From Dehalococcoidia bacterium UBA5760 (GTDB taxonomy: Bacteria > Chloroflexota > Dehalococcoidia > Dehalococcoidales > UBA5760): a stretch of DNA of 62,469 nucleotides. The stretch covers positions 1 through 62,469 of the forward strand of contig DIFA01000013.1 of the NCBI GenBank assembly GCA_002418895.1, in the 5' to 3' direction. Shown piece after piece: positions 25,355 to 34,158 of this stretch; position 1 is the first letter of the stretch, and the number at the start of each line of letters is the position of its first letter. A program made the position numbers and the translations under genes. The notes beneath the pieces are model-generated. The model was not told the origin of the DNA and ran no database searches. It saw only the letters and a program-made list of their open reading frames with translations.

Positions 25355-26154
25355 TCCTTATCCTCCAAGCCAAGTAGTGTATCAAGGCCATAGATCAACC
25401 CTTTATGTCCGACCACTTTCTTCACAGCCAGTATAACACCGGGCATAAAACACTCTCTACTGATTGTATCATGTCGTATGCTCAATGTCTGCCCCGGTCC
25501 GCCCAGGATTACTTCCTGGTGGGCCAGCAGTCCGGGCAGCCGAACGCTGTGAATAGCTACACCATCCACCTGCTCCCCACGGCTGGCGTAAGTCCGCTTC
25601 TGTTCCGCGGAGAGAAACGGCTTACCCTTTGCCGCTACCATCGCCCGGGCCGTGGACAGGGCAGTTCCCGAAGGCGCATCCACCTTCAGGTGATGATGCA
25701 GTTCGATAATCTCGGCATAGTCTAAATACCTGGCGGCTATTCTGGCCAGGTGCATCATCAGTACCGCTCCCAGGGCGAAGTTAGGTGCTACCACCGCCCC
25801 TACCCGGTGGGTCTGTGACAGCCGGCCAATCTCATTAACCTCAGCCTCGGTCAGACCTGTGGTCCCTATTACCAGGTTGACGCCTTCGGCAGCAGCTATA
25901 CGTACCGCCGGCATAGTGGCCTGAGCGACGGTAAAATCTACCAGTACGTCAGGCTTACAGATGGTAATGATATGCTCAAGGTCAGAGGAAAGCGGAACGT
26001 TACCATCGCCGTCAGGCAAGGGCAGGCTGTCTTCCTTAGTCTGTAGTTCCACAGCACCGACAACCTGCATCCCGTCCTCACGGCAGACGGCACTGATTAC
26101 TTCTCGCCCCATTTTACCCAGAGCACCCTGGACAGCTACTCTGACCGGTCTCAT
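25351..26154 (-). CDS. dapB: 4-hydroxy-tetrahydrodipicolinate reductase
   Basis: 267 residues. NAD(P)H-binding GALGKMGREV (10-19), VDFT at 72-75, GTTGL at 97-101, and the catalytic ELHHHLKVDAPSGTA with His153/His154 and Lys157. Normal length. It starts 2 bp after the pnp stop and overlaps asd by 4 bp. Confidence 0.97.
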   Translation of the reverse strand: MRPVRVAVQGALGKMGREVISAVCREDGMQVVGAVELQTKEDSLPLPDGDGNVPLSSDLEHIITICKPDVLVDFTVAQATMPAVRIAAAEGVNLVIGTTGLTEAEVNEIGRLSQTHRVGAVVAPNFALGAVLMMHLARIAARYLDYAEIIELHHHLKVDAPSGTALSTARAMVAAKGKPFLSAEQKRTYASRGEQVDGVAIHSVRLPGLLAHQEVILGGPGQTLSIRHDTISRECFMPGVILAVKKVVGHKGLIYGLDTLLGLEDKD

Positions 26155-26156
26155 AA

Positions 26157-28361
26157 CTAACCCCTTCGGCCAGGAGTATGCCTGGCAGACCCATCAGGCC
26201 TGTCCCGGTGGGCTGTAAACTGCTTCCTGGGCGGCCTTTCCGCAGACCTGGCTCCTGACTCTCTCACCGATTCCTGCGGTGAGTCTTCAAATACAGCCCG
26301 GCGTGACAGATTGATTCTACCCATACGGTCAATCTCGGTCACCTTAACCGTAATCTCATCACCCACCTTGACCACGTCCTCGACATTAGCCACGCGGTAG
26401 TCGGCCAATTCACTGATGTGGACCAGTCCCTCTTTACCGGGGAGGACCTCGACAAAGGCGCCGAAGTTCATCAGGCGCATCACCTTACCGGTATAGATGG
26501 CACCAACCTCGACTTCCTTGGTCAAATTCTCGATCATCTCGATAGCCTTCTGGGCCGCTTCCTTATCCGATGATCCGATAAGTACGGTACCATCATCCTC
26601 AATATCAATGGTCACCTTGGTCTCATCAGTAATGGCTCTGATTGTCTTCCCCTTAGGGCCGATGACAGTACCAATCTTTTCCGTATCGACCTTCATTTTG
26701 TAGATTCTGGGTGCGTAAGGGCTGACCTCAGACCTGCTGGTACTGATAGTCTGCTGCATGACACCCAGGATAAAAAGGCGGGCCTCGCGGGCCTGATGCA
26801 GCGCCTCCTTAAGAATGTCCACGCTTATACCCTTCACCTTGATATCCAGTTGGAGAGCAGTTACACCTTCGACAGTACCGGCAACCTTAAAGTCCATATC
26901 GCCGCAGGCATCTTCAATACCTTCGATATCAGTTAGAATGGCATGATTGCCCTGACCATCGGTAACCACGCCCATGGCTATTCCGGCTACCGCCCTCTTT
27001 ATCGGTATCCCGGCATCCATCAGGGACAGGCTCGAAGCGCAAACGCTGGCCATAGAAGTACTGCCGTTAGAACTCAAGACCTCTGATACCAGGCGAATGG
27101 TATAGGGGAAGTCCTCGCTATCGGGAAGTATCGGCAAAAGGGCCCTTTCTGCCAGAGCACCGTGTCCAATCTCACGCCGCCCAGGCGAACTCAAACGCTT
27201 GACTTCACCAACGGAGAAGGGAGTAAAGTTATAGTGGTGCATAAAGCGTTTTGTCTCCTCGATACCGAGCCCGTCAATCCGCTGCTCTTGTCTGGTAGAA
27301 CCCAGAGTAGTGATGGTCAGCACCTGCGTCTGACCCCGGGTAAATAACGCCGAGCCGTGGGTGCGAGGTAAAATACCCAGTTCACAGCTCAAGGGGCGCA
27401 CCTCGTTCAGACTGCGACCGCTGATACGCTGTCCTTTATTGAGAATATTGGCCCTGATTTCAGACTTGAGCTTTGCTTCAAAGACAGGGCCAATTTCTTC
27501 TTCCGGAAACGATTCCGCAAGACGTTCGATACTCCCCTTCTTCATCTCATCAAGCATCTGGTTACGCTTAACCTTGTCCGGTTCAGTTAAAGCCCGGCCC
27601 AGGCTATCGCCGAAAGACTCCGATAGTGCTGACTCCAGTTCCCGGGCCGCCAGGGCAGCAGGAAGCTCCAGCTTGGGCTTGCCACAGGCCTGCCTGAACT
27701 GCTCCTGAAGCTCGATTATAGGCTGGTTAGACTGATGACCGAACTCAATAGCCTGAAGAATAATATCTTCAGGGACCTCGCTGGCACCCGCTTCTACCAT
27801 AACCACTGATTCCCGGGTACTGGCGACAACAAGATCAAGCCGGCTGTTATCAAGCTGAGACAGGGTCGGATTTAGTACCATCTCATTATCGATATAGCCG
27901 ACGTGGACGGCACTAACCGGGCCAGCAAACGGCACCTGTGATATTGACAGCACCGCCGAACCGCCGATGACCGCCAGTATATCGGGGTCGTTTTCCTGAT
28001 CGGCGGAAAGTACGGTGACGATTATCTGAATGTCCCGCCGCCAGTCCTTGGGCAGGAGCGGACGCAGCGGGCGGTCAGTAAGCCGACAGGCCAATATTGC
28101 CTCCTGACTGGGGCGCCCCTCCCTCCTGATAAAGCCGCCCGGAATCTTACCGGCGGCATATAGCCTCTCTTCATAATCTATGGTCAGCGGGAGAAAGTCT
28201 GTCCCTTCCCGAGGCTCGTCGCTGGTACAGATAGTAACCAGCACCACAGTGTCCCCGTAGCGTACGGTAATGGCACCATCGGCCTGCCGGGCAAGCTTCC
28301 CGGTCTCAATACTAAGTGTTCTCCCTGCTACTTCACATTGGAAAATTTGTCCGTTTATCAA
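26157..28361 (-). CDS. pnp: Polynucleotide phosphorylase
   Basis: 734 residues from a TTG at 28359-28361, chosen because GAGAGAGGA lies seven bases upstream and the protein then begins with INGQIFQCEVAGR as in homologues; a further upstream TTG at 28403 lies inside rpsO. 3'-5' exoribonuclease/polymerase of RNA decay. Two RNase PH domains (about 1-210 and 310-540) separated by a helical domain, then KH (IGTVIGPKGKTIRAI) and S1 (GAIYTGKVMRLMNFGAFVEV) domains. The C-terminus is a basic Arg-rich tail. The rpsO-pnp order is conserved, and the pair shares the promoter at 28717-28745. Confidence 0.97.
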   Translation of the reverse strand: MINGQIFQCEVAGRTLSIETGKLARQADGAITVRYGDTVVLVTICTSDEPREGTDFLPLTIDYEERLYAAGKIPGGFIRREGRPSQEAILACRLTDRPLRPLLPKDWRRDIQIIVTVLSADQENDPDILAVIGGSAVLSISQVPFAGPVSAVHVGYIDNEMVLNPTLSQLDNSRLDLVVASTRESVVMVEAGASEVPEDIILQAIEFGHQSNQPIIELQEQFRQACGKPKLELPAALAARELESALSESFGDSLGRALTEPDKVKRNQMLDEMKKGSIERLAESFPEEEIGPVFEAKLKSEIRANILNKGQRISGRSLNEVRPLSCELGILPRTHGSALFTRGQTQVLTITTLGSTRQEQRIDGLGIEETKRFMHHYNFTPFSVGEVKRLSSPGRREIGHGALAERALLPILPDSEDFPYTIRLVSEVLSSNGSTSMASVCASSLSLMDAGIPIKRAVAGIAMGVVTDGQGNHAILTDIEGIEDACGDMDFKVAGTVEGVTALQLDIKVKGISVDILKEALHQAREARLFILGVMQQTISTSRSEVSPYAPRIYKMKVDTEKIGTVIGPKGKTIRAITDETKVTIDIEDDGTVLIGSSDKEAAQKAIEMIENLTKEVEVGAIYTGKVMRLMNFGAFVEVLPGKEGLVHISELADYRVANVEDVVKVGDEITVKVTEIDRMGRINLSRRAVFEDSPQESVRESGARSAERPPRKQFTAHRDRPDGSARHTPGRRG

Positions 28362-28377
28362 TCGACTATCCTCTCTC

Positions 28378-28641
28378 TTATTTACGCAGGCCGAGCTGTT
28401 CAATCAGGCTCCGGTAGCGTTCTTTGTCCTCCCGGCTGAGGTAAGCCAGCAGCCTCCTTCTTTGCCCCACCAGCTTGAGCAAGCCGCGCTGTGTGTGATA
28501 ATCGTGCCGGTTAGCTGCCATATGCCCGGTCAGCTCGTTTATCCTCTGCGTCAGCAGCGCTATCTGCACCTCGGTCGAGCCAGTATCAGCCTCGCTGCGT
28601 TTGTAGTTACCGATGATTTCTGCCTTCTTCTCTTTGTACAA
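28378..28641 (-). CDS. rpsO: 30S ribosomal protein S15
   Basis: 87 residues, the usual length. Binds 16S rRNA helices 20-22. YKRSEADTGSTEVQIALLT, HDYHTQRGLLKLVGQRRRLL and RYRSLIEQLGLRK are diagnostic. The start is TTG with AAGGGGG upstream. A leader of about 70 nt separates it from its promoter, long enough for the translational autoregulation known for S15 in other bacteria, though no specific fold was identified. Confidence 0.97.
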   Translation of the reverse strand: MYKEKKAEIIGNYKRSEADTGSTEVQIALLTQRINELTGHMAANRHDYHTQRGLLKLVGQRRRLLAYLSREDKERYRSLIEQLGLRK

Positions 28642-28716
28642 GCTATGCCCCCTTTGCCTTAGAGTAAGGACCCACCCACTCTAAACTATATTATTTTATT
28701 AACTAAAAACGATGAA

Positions 28717-28745
28717 ATTATAGCATAGCCGTTCTTTTATGTAAA
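28717..28745 (-). promoter_or_regulatory. Promoter of rpsO-pnp-dap operon
   Basis: On minus: TTTACA at 28745-28740, 17-bp spacer, TATAAT at 28722-28717. It abuts the cas1 remnant. Confidence 0.75.
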
Positions 28746-28761
28746 TTTTACCGAAGATTAG

Positions 28762-29196
28762 CCGGTAAACTCACTACTCAGTTTTGGTTATACTCTCCTG
28801 GCCTATGATGCTCAGGCGGCTGTCAGGATTATTGGCCTAGATCCGTTTCTAGGTTTTCTCCATTCCACTGAATACTCTAAGCCCAGTCTGGCCTTAGACC
28901 TGATGGAAGAATTCAGAACAGTCATCATCGATTCAATAGTACTACGACTGATAAACAGCAAGATGATAAAGGTCGAAGATTTTGTTAAGGGTAGTACTGG
29001 GCTTATGGTTCGTCTTAAACAGGAAGCCATAAAACTATTTATCGAATGCTGTGAAAGAAGAGTAGCCACTGAAATAATCCACCCTGTTTTTAATATCAAA
29101 GCTGCCTATCGGCGCAGTCTTGCACTTCAGGCAAGGCAAATAAGTCACCTGATAATGGGTAAACAGGATACTTATCAACCATTCCTAGTCAAATAA
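28762..29196 (+). pseudogene. cas1: cas1 remnant (C-terminal 144 residues)
   Basis: An open stretch, directly preceded by an in-frame TAG, encodes the C-terminal part of the CRISPR integrase Cas1. It reads VNSLLSFGYTLL, IIGLDPFLGFLHSTEYSKPS and LALDLMEEFRTVIIDSIVLR, all Cas1 signatures. Two of the metal ligands remain (His in FLHS, Asp in LALDLMEE); the glutamate of the N-terminal half is lost, with about 190 residues missing. There is no start codon with ribosome site at the break, so it is a dead fragment. It is followed at normal spacing by a cas2 fragment. The missing half ends where the rpsO promoter region begins. Confidence 0.9.
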
Positions 29197-29209
29197 CGGA
29201 CGAAGAACT

Positions 29210-29329
29210 GTGTTTGTAGTAGTATGCTATGATATACCCGATGATAAGATAAGAAACAGGGTCTCCCAGGTACTGGAAGGGTTTGGCTATCGGGTGCAAA
29301 AAGCGTTACTTTCGGCATTATCCAGCTAA
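29210..29329 (+). pseudogene. cas2: cas2 remnant (N-terminal 39 residues)
   Basis: From a GTG, 13 bp after the cas1 stop, the frame gives MFVVVCYDIPDDKIRNRVSQ and VLEGFGYRVQK, the Cas2 ferredoxin-like N-terminus with the conserved YDI Asp. It then leaves the family pattern and stops after 39 residues (usual length about 90). Adding one A to the run of five at about 29298-29302 would give RVQKSV, the normal continuation, so a homopolymer slip is one likely lesion. Nothing after that is recognisable as Cas2. Confidence 0.85.
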
Positions 29330-29425
29330 TTATAAGGAGGTGTTCGGGAAATAGGTCTGGAATATATGGTAGCGGTAAGAAAGGAATAAATCCTCGAAAG
29401 GGGATTACTAAAAGGAGGTATTAAT

Positions 29426-29866
29426 TTGGCGACGGATAGCAGTAAGATAGCCTTATCTGCACCAGATCACCTCGGCGTTGTGGTAGAAGACATGGATAAG
29501 GCTAAGGAGCTCCTCTCCCGAGTCCTGGGGCTGGGCCCCTGGCAGGTCATTGACTATGCACCGGACAAAGACGATCTCTTTATCGGTGAGCCGTTCCGGC
29601 TCAGGCTTGCCGTAGCCGAGCAAGCACCGCTGGTACTGGAACTGATTCAGCCGCTGGAGGGGAAGTCAATCTGGAGCGAATTCCTCAAAAATAACGGCGA
29701 AGGTCTGCACCATATCGCCTTCACCGTCTCGAACTGGGATGAGATGGTACAAATAATGGAGCTAGCAGGAATCAGGATGGCAGCCGGCGGAACCATTAAC
29801 GGCAAACGCTGGTGCTACTTCGAGACCAGTCCGGGAGGGCTTGTCATCGAATACGGAGAAAAATAG
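29426..29866 (+). CDS. VOC-superfamily protein, epimerase/glyoxalase-like (copy 1)
   Basis: 146 residues, start TTG with AAAGGAGG seven bases upstream. Vicinal-oxygen-chelate fold with two beta-alpha-beta-beta-beta modules: DHLGVVVEDMDKAKELLSRV at 14-33 and GLHHIAFTVSNWDEMVQIM around 92-110. Likely metal ligands are His15, a mid-protein glutamate, His94-95 and the glutamate of VIEYGEK, as in methylmalonyl-CoA epimerases, but the reaction is not provable from sequence. The following gene is a paralogue sharing GPW, IGEPFRL, QPLEGKS(T)xWSEFLK and GKRWC patterns. Confidence 0.82.
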   Translation: MATDSSKIALSAPDHLGVVVEDMDKAKELLSRVLGLGPWQVIDYAPDKDDLFIGEPFRLRLAVAEQAPLVLELIQPLEGKSIWSEFLKNNGEGLHHIAFTVSNWDEMVQIMELAGIRMAAGGTINGKRWCYFETSPGGLVIEYGEK

Positions 29867-29889
29867 AAGAATGACAAGGAGTTCCTGAC

Positions 29890-30333
29890 ATGCCAGAAGA
29901 TATCGGTACGGTAAAACTACCGCCCCTCGAAAACATTACCGTGGTGGTGAAAGACATTGATAAGACCACGGAGTTCCTCTCCCGGGTATGTGGCATTATT
30001 GGCCCCTGGGAGACTATGGAGTACGCCCCGACCAAGGAAGAGCTTATGGTAGGCGAACCGTTCAAGCTGAAGTTCGCCTTTGCCAAACTGGGGACGATAG
30101 TACTTCAGCTTACCCAACCACTGGAGGGAAAGACTCTCTGGAGCGAGTTCCTGAAAAGTAAAGGGGAGGGGCTGCATAACCTGTTCTTCAGTGTACCGAA
30201 CTGGGAGGAGCTGGTGGGGAAGTTCAATGAACAGGGGAGCCAGATAGTGGCTGGCGGCAGCCTGGATGGGAAACGCTGGTGCATCTTCGACACCAGACCC
30301 GGCGGGATTACCATAGAATTAGGGGAAGGCTAG
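29890..30333 (+). CDS. VOC-superfamily protein (copy 2)
   Basis: 147 residues, ATG with AAGGAG upstream. Tandem paralogue of the preceding gene (about half identical by eye). The likely metal-ligand histidines of copy 1 are altered: DHLGV becomes ENITV, and GLHHIAF becomes GLHNLFF. The second copy therefore probably lacks part of the metal site and may bind a ligand or form a heterodimer with copy 1 rather than catalyse alone. Confidence 0.8.
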   Translation: MPEDIGTVKLPPLENITVVVKDIDKTTEFLSRVCGIIGPWETMEYAPTKEELMVGEPFKLKFAFAKLGTIVLQLTQPLEGKTLWSEFLKSKGEGLHNLFFSVPNWEELVGKFNEQGSQIVAGGSLDGKRWCIFDTRPGGITIELGEG

Positions 30334-30461
30334 GCCGAGCAGACACTGCAAAAAGCTGCCGTGCCCCTCGCTGCCGCTAAGCCGGCAGAATTAGCTGGAT
30401 AGAGACGGCAATATGTGCTAAGCTGGACTTAACCATCCAGATATCAGAGGTCCGCCACACT

Positions 30462-30755
30462 ATGAACGTCGGTATCTGCAGGATTAGTCTCCGCCTGCCG
30501 GAAAACAGCTCACTTAAGGGCAAGCGGCAGGTGGTAAAGTCGATTACCGGCCGGGTGAGCAACCGCTTTAATGTCGCCATAGCCGAGGTTGATAGCCATG
30601 ACCTATGGCAGTCAATCACATTGGGAATCTGCTGTGTCAGCAACAGTAAACAGCACTCTAACGAGACCCTCTCCCGGGTGGTGAACTTTATTACCGAGAG
30701 CCGTTTCGATGTGGAGATGCTTGATTACGAGATTGAGCTCATCTCCGTCTTCTAG
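30462..30755 (+). CDS. YlxP-like protein (DUF503)
   Basis: 97 residues. MNVGICRISLRLPENSSLKG, KRQVVKSITGRVSNRFNVA, AEVDSHDLWQ and LGICCVSN are the DUF503 signatures. GAGG lies ten bases before the ATG. In Firmicutes its relative ylxP sits in the nusA-infB-rbfA operon; here it has been separated from that operon and precedes a helicase gene. The function is unknown; the fold suggests an RNA or ribosome-related role. Confidence 0.88.
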   Translation: MNVGICRISLRLPENSSLKGKRQVVKSITGRVSNRFNVAIAEVDSHDLWQSITLGICCVSNSKQHSNETLSRVVNFITESRFDVEMLDYEIELISVF

Positions 30756-30801
30756 AAGCTCTATACGTTGCTTCGGGTCTTTTTATTTTGGCAAGGGAAT
30801 A

Positions 30802-33093
30802 ATGATGGATACCACCACCTTTCTCAACTATCTTACTGCCCAACCCGGCTACAGCGGTCAGATTGCTCACATCGAGCATATTCCGGCCCGCGAGGCAAGA
30901 TATGCCGAAACGGACAAGCCCCTGCCCGATCGTCTTCATGACTGCCTCGGCAAGCATGGACTATTGCCGCTATATACTCATCAGGTCGAGGCGATAGGCT
31001 ATGCCCGGGAGGGCAGGAATATTATGGTATCAACCTCAAGTGCCAGCGGCAAGACCCTGTGTTATAACATCCTCGTACTGGAAAGAATACTGACCGAACG
31101 GACCAGCCGTGCTCTCTATCTCTTTCCAACCAAGGCGCTGGCTCAGGACCAGCTGCGTAACCTGCGCACAACATACTGCCCCGATTTACTCCGGACGGAG
31201 GAACTGGACACCTTTGACGGCGATACCCCCCGGGTAGAGCGGGCCGAGATAAGAAAAAGGGCCCGGATAATACTGACCAACCCTGATATGCTCCACCTCG
31301 GTATCCTGCCCAACCACAGGTACTGGTCGAGCCTGCTGCGAAACCTCCGCTATGTGGTGATAGATGAAGCCCACAACTACCGCGGCGTTTTCGGCTCCCA
31401 GTTAGCCTGTGTGCTGCGCCGCCTGCGCCGTCTCTGCCGTCTCTACGGCTCGGACCCCAGGTTCATTTGCTGCTCGGCGACGATAGCCAACCCCGTTGAG
31501 CACATCGAGAAACTGGTCGGGGTAAGCTTTAGTCTTGTCGACAGTGACGGTTCGTCACACGGAGAAAAGGACTTCGTCTTCTGGAATCCTCCCTTAATAG
31601 ATGAGTCAAAGAGTATACGGCGCAGCGCCAACAGCGAAGCAACCGAGCTGTTTACCAGCCTGGTGAGCCAGCATATCCGCAGCCTTACCTTCGCCCGTAC
31701 CCGCCGGCTTACCGAGCTTATCTACGTCTACTCACAGCGGCGTCTTGCTCAGAGCAACCGCATCCTGAGTGAGAGAATCAAGCCGTATCGCGCCGGCTAT
31801 CTCCCCGAAGACCGTCGCCGCATAGAACAGGACTTGTTCAACGGTGAACTGCTGGGCGTGGTCACCACCAATGCCCTCGAGCTGGGGATAGACATCGGCG
31901 ACCTGGAAGCTACCGTACTTACCGGCTACCCGGGCAGCATCGCCAGCACCTGGCAGCAGGCGGGCCGGAGCGGTCGGGGGGAGAGCAAATCATTAAGCTT
32001 TTTGATTGCTCTAGACAATCCCCTCGACCAGTACCTGATGCACCACCCCGGTCAGTTTTTCGGGAAAAACTTTGAGAATGCCCTGGTCAATCCGGCCAAT
32101 CCCTATATTCTAGGGGCCCATCTGCTCTGCGCCGCCTGGGAACTACCGCTCAGTAAGAGTGACGAGCAGTTTTTCGGCACCACATTTAGCCGGGCAAAGG
32201 AAATACTGGAGAGAGATGGCCTGCTCCGCGAGCGGAGAGGCAGGTGGTACCTCTCCCCGGCCATCAGCTATCCGGCCCAGGGTGTCAACATCCGTTCCAC
32301 CATCGGCGAGAGCTTTGCCATTATCGATACCCAAACGGCTTCCCTGCTGGAGACGGTGGAGTCAAGCGTAGCCTTCTTTCAGATACACCCCGGCGCTATT
32401 TACCTTCATCAGGGAGAGTCCTATCTGGTGACCAGGCTCGACATTTCCGGGCGTACCGCCTATGCCGAGCCGACCACCGCCGCCTATTACACCCAGACCA
32501 AAGAAACTACCGATCTACATATTACCAGGACGATCCGCAGCAGAAACTTCGGACAGGTAAAGGTATTCCTGGGTGAAGTGGAGGTTACCACTACCGTGGT
32601 CGGTTTCAAAAAGAAGGCGCAGTTCACCGAGGAGGTAATCGGCGAAGAAATGCTCGAGCTACCGCCCCAACGCTTTGCCACGATAGCACTGTGGTTTGAC
32701 CTGCCTCCAGGTGCCATGGCACGGCTGGATGAGGAAGAACTGGACCCGGCCGGTGGGCTGCATGCTGTTGAGCATGCTGCGGTCGGCATTTTACCTCTTT
32801 TTGCCCTCTGCGACCGTAACGACATCGGCGGTGTTTCCACCCTGCTTCACCCTGATACCGGCAGAGCCCAGATATTCATCTACGATGCTCATCCCGGCGG
32901 TATCGGCATTGCCGAGAAGGGCTTTGACTTAACTGGAGAACTGTGGCAAACTACACTGAGGTTAATCGAAGAGTGTCCCTGTCAGGAGGGTTGCCCCAGT
33001 TGTATCCAATCACCAAAGTGCGGCAACAATAACAAGCCACTGGACAAGCGTGCCGCCCTGGTACTGCTGGACGGACTGATAGCAGGGCGCTAG
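30802..33093 (+). CDS. mrfA: DEAD/DEAH helicase with C-terminal Cys cluster (MrfA/YprA-like)
   Basis: 763 residues from the ATG at 30802 (a second ATG follows at once; AAGGGA upstream). Superfamily 2 helicase: TSSASGKTL near residues 78-86 (Walker A), FPTKALAQDQL, VIDEAHNYRGVFG (DEAH box), CCSATIANP, and motif VI QQAGRSGRG. The C-terminus carries the DUF1998-type four-cysteine cluster CPCQEGCPSCIQSPKCG, which defines the MrfA/YprA group. In B. subtilis MrfA acts with exonuclease MrfB in repair of mitomycin C adducts; no MrfB-like gene is adjacent here. Confidence 0.9.
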   Translation: MMDTTTFLNYLTAQPGYSGQIAHIEHIPAREARYAETDKPLPDRLHDCLGKHGLLPLYTHQVEAIGYAREGRNIMVSTSSASGKTLCYNILVLERILTERTSRALYLFPTKALAQDQLRNLRTTYCPDLLRTEELDTFDGDTPRVERAEIRKRARIILTNPDMLHLGILPNHRYWSSLLRNLRYVVIDEAHNYRGVFGSQLACVLRRLRRLCRLYGSDPRFICCSATIANPVEHIEKLVGVSFSLVDSDGSSHGEKDFVFWNPPLIDESKSIRRSANSEATELFTSLVSQHIRSLTFARTRRLTELIYVYSQRRLAQSNRILSERIKPYRAGYLPEDRRRIEQDLFNGELLGVVTTNALELGIDIGDLEATVLTGYPGSIASTWQQAGRSGRGESKSLSFLIALDNPLDQYLMHHPGQFFGKNFENALVNPANPYILGAHLLCAAWELPLSKSDEQFFGTTFSRAKEILERDGLLRERRGRWYLSPAISYPAQGVNIRSTIGESFAIIDTQTASLLETVESSVAFFQIHPGAIYLHQGESYLVTRLDISGRTAYAEPTTAAYYTQTKETTDLHITRTIRSRNFGQVKVFLGEVEVTTTVVGFKKKAQFTEEVIGEEMLELPPQRFATIALWFDLPPGAMARLDEEELDPAGGLHAVEHAAVGILPLFALCDRNDIGGVSTLLHPDTGRAQIFIYDAHPGGIGIAEKGFDLTGELWQTTLRLIEECPCQEGCPSCIQSPKCGNNNKPLDKRAALVLLDGLIAGR

Positions 33094-33161
33094 CAATCGG
33101 AATTTCCGGTAAAGGAACTAATAGGATAGGATTGCCACATTAAAGAAAGAATGTCAGCCGA

Positions 33162-33977
33162 ATGATAAACATCAGCATCGACCCGGTAGCTTTTACCATA
33201 GGCACACACGAAGTCAGGTGGTACGGCATCATCGTCGCCCTGGCGGTAGTCGCGATGATCTTCTGGGCATACAGCAGGATATCTAAGATAAAGGAGACTC
33301 TGACCGCCCCTCCCGATATTATGCTCGCCCCGGTCGGCATTGCTTCGGGAATGGCCGGCGCCAAGCTGGTCCATATTATGGAGAGCTGGCACTACTATGT
33401 AGAACACCCGGCGGAGGCATTCAGCGGTGGCGGGCTGGCGATATACGGCGGCGTCATCGGTGCTACCCTGGGTATCTGGCTTTATCTTCGCTTCAGCAGT
33501 CTCGGCAAGGAAAGAATAAGGGATTTTTTCGCCGTCGCCGACCTGATAGCGCCGGGGATCATACTGACCCAGGCTATCGGCAGGGTGGGGTGCCTGGTAA
33601 ACGGCTGTTGCTGGGGTAAGCCGGCGGCAGAATGGGTACCCTGGAGCGTGGTCTATACCCACCCTAACAGCTATGCCCCGCTCAACATACCTCTCCATCC
33701 CACTCAGGCTTACGAAAGCATATTTGCCCTCGTCTGCTTCGTAATACTGCTCAAGCTCACGGGGCGGCTCAAGCCGGATGGTTCTGTTTTCATGGTCTAT
33801 TTCATCATGTATTCGGCCTGGCGCATCGCTATCGGATTCCTGCGCGATGCCCATACTTACTTTGCCTTCGGCTTAAGCCAGGCACAGATAATCTCGATAG
33901 TGGTACTTGCGGTAAGTGTATTCATACTCATCTACCGAAGGCACCGCTTCAGGACAACAGAAAAACCCTCCGCCTGA
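33162..33977 (+). CDS. lgt: Prolipoprotein diacylglyceryl transferase
   Basis: 271 residues with about seven membrane segments. Transfers diacylglycerol to the lipobox cysteine of preprolipoproteins at the outer face of the membrane. Signature around residues 140-153: GRVGCLVNGCCWGKP (the family's G-R-x-G-x-F/L-x-N-G), plus GGGLAIYGG near 89-97 and HPTQAYES. No obvious ribosome site. It would process the lipoproteins encoded here at 9414 and 40972. A strong terminator follows 12 bp after the stop. Confidence 0.95.
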   Translation: MINISIDPVAFTIGTHEVRWYGIIVALAVVAMIFWAYSRISKIKETLTAPPDIMLAPVGIASGMAGAKLVHIMESWHYYVEHPAEAFSGGGLAIYGGVIGATLGIWLYLRFSSLGKERIRDFFAVADLIAPGIILTQAIGRVGCLVNGCCWGKPAAEWVPWSVVYTHPNSYAPLNIPLHPTQAYESIFALVCFVILLKLTGRLKPDGSVFMVYFIMYSAWRIAIGFLRDAHTYFAFGLSQAQIISIVVLAVSVFILIYRRHRFRTTEKPSA

Positions 33978-33986
33978 AGTATGGTC

Positions 33987-34025
33987 AAAAAAAAGGGGAT
34001 ACCTTAATTTGGTATCCCCTTTTTT
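33987..34025. terminator. Strong bidirectional intrinsic terminator
   Basis: GGGGATACC (33995-34003), 7-nt loop, GGTATCCCC (34011-34019), with A-run before and T-run after. It terminates lgt and, read from the other strand, can also stop the rpsU transcript. Confidence 0.92.
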
Positions 34026-34158
34026 CTCTTTGACTGACAGCGATTTTGGTATCTTACCTGTTCACCGCTGTCATCGGCACATCGGGTAACAAAACAGCGT
34101 TATGCAGCAATAACCGCCTACCGGTTAAAGCAACATCCGGGCCAGGCCCGGGATTGTC

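Noticed and set aside
33090..33854. 254-aa minus-strand frame
   Set aside because: Antisense to lgt; low-complexity charged translation.
34133..34154. GC-rich palindrome CCGGGCC/GGCCCGG after rpsU
   Set aside because: Loop is only one base and no T-run follows on the minus strand; not called as a terminator, since the strong one at 33987-34025 suffices.
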